Position numbers and translations under genes: made by a program. A stretch of 64,000 nt of DNA from Streptomyces hygroscopicus subsp. hygroscopicus. GTDB lineage: Bacteria > Actinomycetota > Actinomycetes > Streptomycetales > Streptomycetaceae. Below the pieces are notes generated by a model. The model had not been told where the DNA came from. It saw nothing but the letters and a program-made list of their open reading frames with translations, and did not search any database. The stretch spans positions 372,001 to 436,000 of the forward strand of contig NZ_BSSM01000001.1 of assembly GCF_030269125.1 (NCBI RefSeq), written 5' to 3'. This document shows positions 62,520 to 64,000 of the stretch, one piece after another. Each line of letters starts with the position of its first letter. Within the stretch, counting starts at the first letter, position 1.

Positions 62520-64000
62520 ATGACAGAGCGTCAGAAAGATCGTCCGTGGCTCATGCGGACGTATGCCGGCCATTCCACGGCCGAGGCATCCAACGAGCTG
62601 TACCGGCGCAACCTCGCCAAGGGCCAGACGGGCCTGTCGGTGGCGTTCGACCTGCCGACGCAGACCGGATACGACCCCGACCACATCCTCGCCCGCGGCG
62701 AGGTCGGCCGGGTCGGCGTGCCGGTCTCGCACCTCGGTGACATGCGCCGGCTGTTCCAGGACATCCCCCTGGAGCAGATGAACACCTCGATGACGATCAA
62801 CGCCACCGCCATGTGGCTGCTGGCGCTCTACCAGGTCGTCGCCGAGGAGCAGGGCGCGGACATCACCAAGCTCCAGGGCACGACCCAGAACGACATCGTC
62901 AAGGAGTACCTGTCCCGCGGCACGCACGTCTTCCCGCCGGGACCCTCGCTCCGCCTGACGACGGACATGATCGCGTACACGGTCTCCCACATCCCGAAGT
63001 GGAACCCGATCAACATCTGCAGCTACCACCTGCAGGAGGCCGGGGCCACGCCGGTGCAGGAGATCGCGTACGCGATGTCCACCGCGATCGCCGTCCTGGA
63101 CGCCGTGCGCGACAGCGGCCAGGTGCCGCAGGAGCGCATGGGGGACGTGGTCGCGCGGATCTCCTTCTTCGTGAACGCGGGCGTCCGCTTCGTCGAGGAG
63201 ATGTGCAAGATGCGCGCGTTCGGCCGCATCTGGGACACGATCACGCGCGAGCGGTACGGCATCGAGAACCCCAAGCAGCGCCGCTTCCGCTACGGCGTCC
63301 AGGTCAACTCCCTCGGCCTGACCGAGGCGCAGCCGGAGAACAACGTCCAGCGGATCGTGCTGGAGATGCTGGCGGTGACGCTGTCCAAGGACGCCCGCGC
63401 GCGTGCCGTCCAGCTCCCGGCCTGGAACGAGGCGCTGGGCCTGCCCCGGCCCTGGGACCAGCAGTGGAGCCTGCGCATCCAGCAGGTGCTCGCCTACGAG
63501 AGCGACCTGCTGGAGTACGAGGACATCTTCGAGGGCTCGAAGGTGATCGAGGCCAAGGTGGAGCAGCTGGTCGCCGACTCCTTCGCGGAGATCGAGCGGA
63601 TCCAGGAGATGGGCGGCGCGATGGCCGCCGTCGAGTCCGGCTACCTGAAGTCGCAGCTGGTCGCCTCGCACGCCGAGCGCCGGGCCCGGATCGAGTCCGG
63701 CGAAGAGAAGATCATCGGCGTCAACGCCTTCGAGGGCACCGAGCCGAACCCGCTCACCGCCGACCTGGACACCGCGATCCAGACGGTGGACCCGGCGGTC
63801 GAGGCCCGCGTGATCGCCGCGCTCCAGCAGTGGCGTGACACCCGCTACCAGCCGCCGTTCAACCACCCGCGCCCCTGCAAGGCGCTGGAGCGGCTGAAGG
63901 AGGCCGCCCGGGGCACCGGCAACCTGATGGAGGCAACGCTGGAGTGCGCCCGCGCCGGGGCGACCACCGGCGAGTGGGCGGGAGCGCTGCGCGAGGTGTT
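62520..64000 (+). CDS. meaA: Ethylmalonyl-CoA mutase (MeaA-like), truncated by window edge
   Basis: 493 codons are visible with no stop before the edge. The methylmalonyl-CoA-mutase-type barrel is clear: [82 protein letters not shown], and [23 protein letters not shown]. The C-terminal B12-binding domain should follow outside the window. It is coupled to ccr (9-bp gap), consistent with the ethylmalonyl-CoA pathway. Confidence 0.95.
   Translation, partial: MTERQKDRPWLMRTYAGHSTAEASNELYRRNLAKGQTGLSVAFDLPTQTGYDPDHILARGEVGRVGVPVSHLGDMRRLFQDIPLEQMNTSMTINATAMWLLALYQVVAEEQGADITKLQGTTQNDIVKEYLSRGTHVFPPGPSLRLTTDMIAYTVSHIPKWNPINICSYHLQEAGATPVQEIAYAMSTAIAVLDAVRDSGQVPQERMGDVVARISFFVNAGVRFVEEMCKMRAFGRIWDTITRERYGIENPKQRRFRYGVQVNSLGLTEAQPENNVQRIVLEMLAVTLSKDARARAVQLPAWNEALGLPRPWDQQWSLRIQQVLAYESDLLEYEDIFEGSKVIEAKVEQLVADSFAEIERIQEMGGAMAAVESGYLKSQLVASHAERRARIESGEEKIIGVNAFEGTEPNPLTADLDTAIQTVDPAVEARVIAALQQWRDTRYQPPFNHPRPCKALERLKEAARGTGNLMEATLECARAGATTGEWAGALREV

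Overview
The window is high-GC actinobacterial chromosome, almost certainly Streptomyces. The evidence is strongly G/C-biased third codon positions, many GTG and TTG starts, a complete Streptomyces-type gas-vesicle cluster (gvpO-A-F-G-Y-Z-J-L-S-K), a ccr/meaA ethylmalonyl-CoA locus, a mycothiol-dependent enzyme fold, F420-type and SpoIIE/HATPase regulatory proteins, and rare TTA codons confined to a secondary-metabolite island. No rRNA, tRNA, CRISPR array, transposase or origin was seen. The left edge cuts a metallo-beta-lactamase-fold gene and the right edge cuts meaA.

Layout. 0-8 kb: an MBL-fold hydrolase coupled to an aminotransferase-like protein without the usual PLP lysine, a Cys-periodic secreted protein, a repeat-rich non-coding spacer, a pyruvate-oxidase-like TPP enzyme, and DUF2795, PfpI and DUF6158 proteins. 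8-13.7 kb: a decayed GNAT gene, an ABC-F ATPase, a histidine phosphatase, a PAP2/diacylglycerol-kinase fusion and a methyltransferase. 13.7-23.5 kb: one long leftward run of NDH-2, transketolase, a LigD-type polymerase domain and all ten gvp genes, many with 1-4 nt overlaps. 23.8-28.3 kb: F420-type LLM oxidoreductase, holin-like membrane protein, VOC protein, DUF5107/TPR protein and GNAT. 28.4-33.4 kb: four peptidase genes of families M55, M20, S9 and S66 in one leftward operon. 33.7-40.4 kb: methyltransferase, PAS/GAF/SpoIIE phosphatase, MFS exporter fused to carboxypeptidase-regulatory-like domains, and an SRPBCC protein.

40.5-52.8 kb is the accessory part. A small biosynthetic island holds a discrete ACP, a one-module KS-AT-ACP polyketide synthase, an acyl-AMP ligase, a permuted family III CoA-transferase, a type II thioesterase, an LCM-type methyltransferase and a mycothiol-dependent isomerase-like protein. 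It seems to sit inside a broken gene. An SOS (LexA) box plus the first codons of an Rv2578c/SplB-like radical SAM gene lie at its left edge, and what looks like the C-terminal end of the same gene, frameshifted, lies at its right edge. The PKS and the CoA-transferase genes each carry one TTA codon, which suggests bldA control. Four 11-bp tandem repeats lie upstream of the ACP gene. A likely scheme is that the ligase activates a carboxylic acid, the acid is carried by the discrete ACP and extended once with malonyl-CoA, and it is then released and tailored. The product is unknown.

53-64 kb returns to core-like genes: a secreted S33 tripeptidyl aminopeptidase, RidA, a YihY/BrkB membrane protein, a secreted hypothetical, a HEAT-repeat protein, and then the ethylmalonyl-CoA pathway block (tandem 3-hydroxyacyl-CoA dehydrogenase, TetR regulator, ccr, meaA). 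A palindrome lies between the predicted -35 and -10 boxes in front of ccr.
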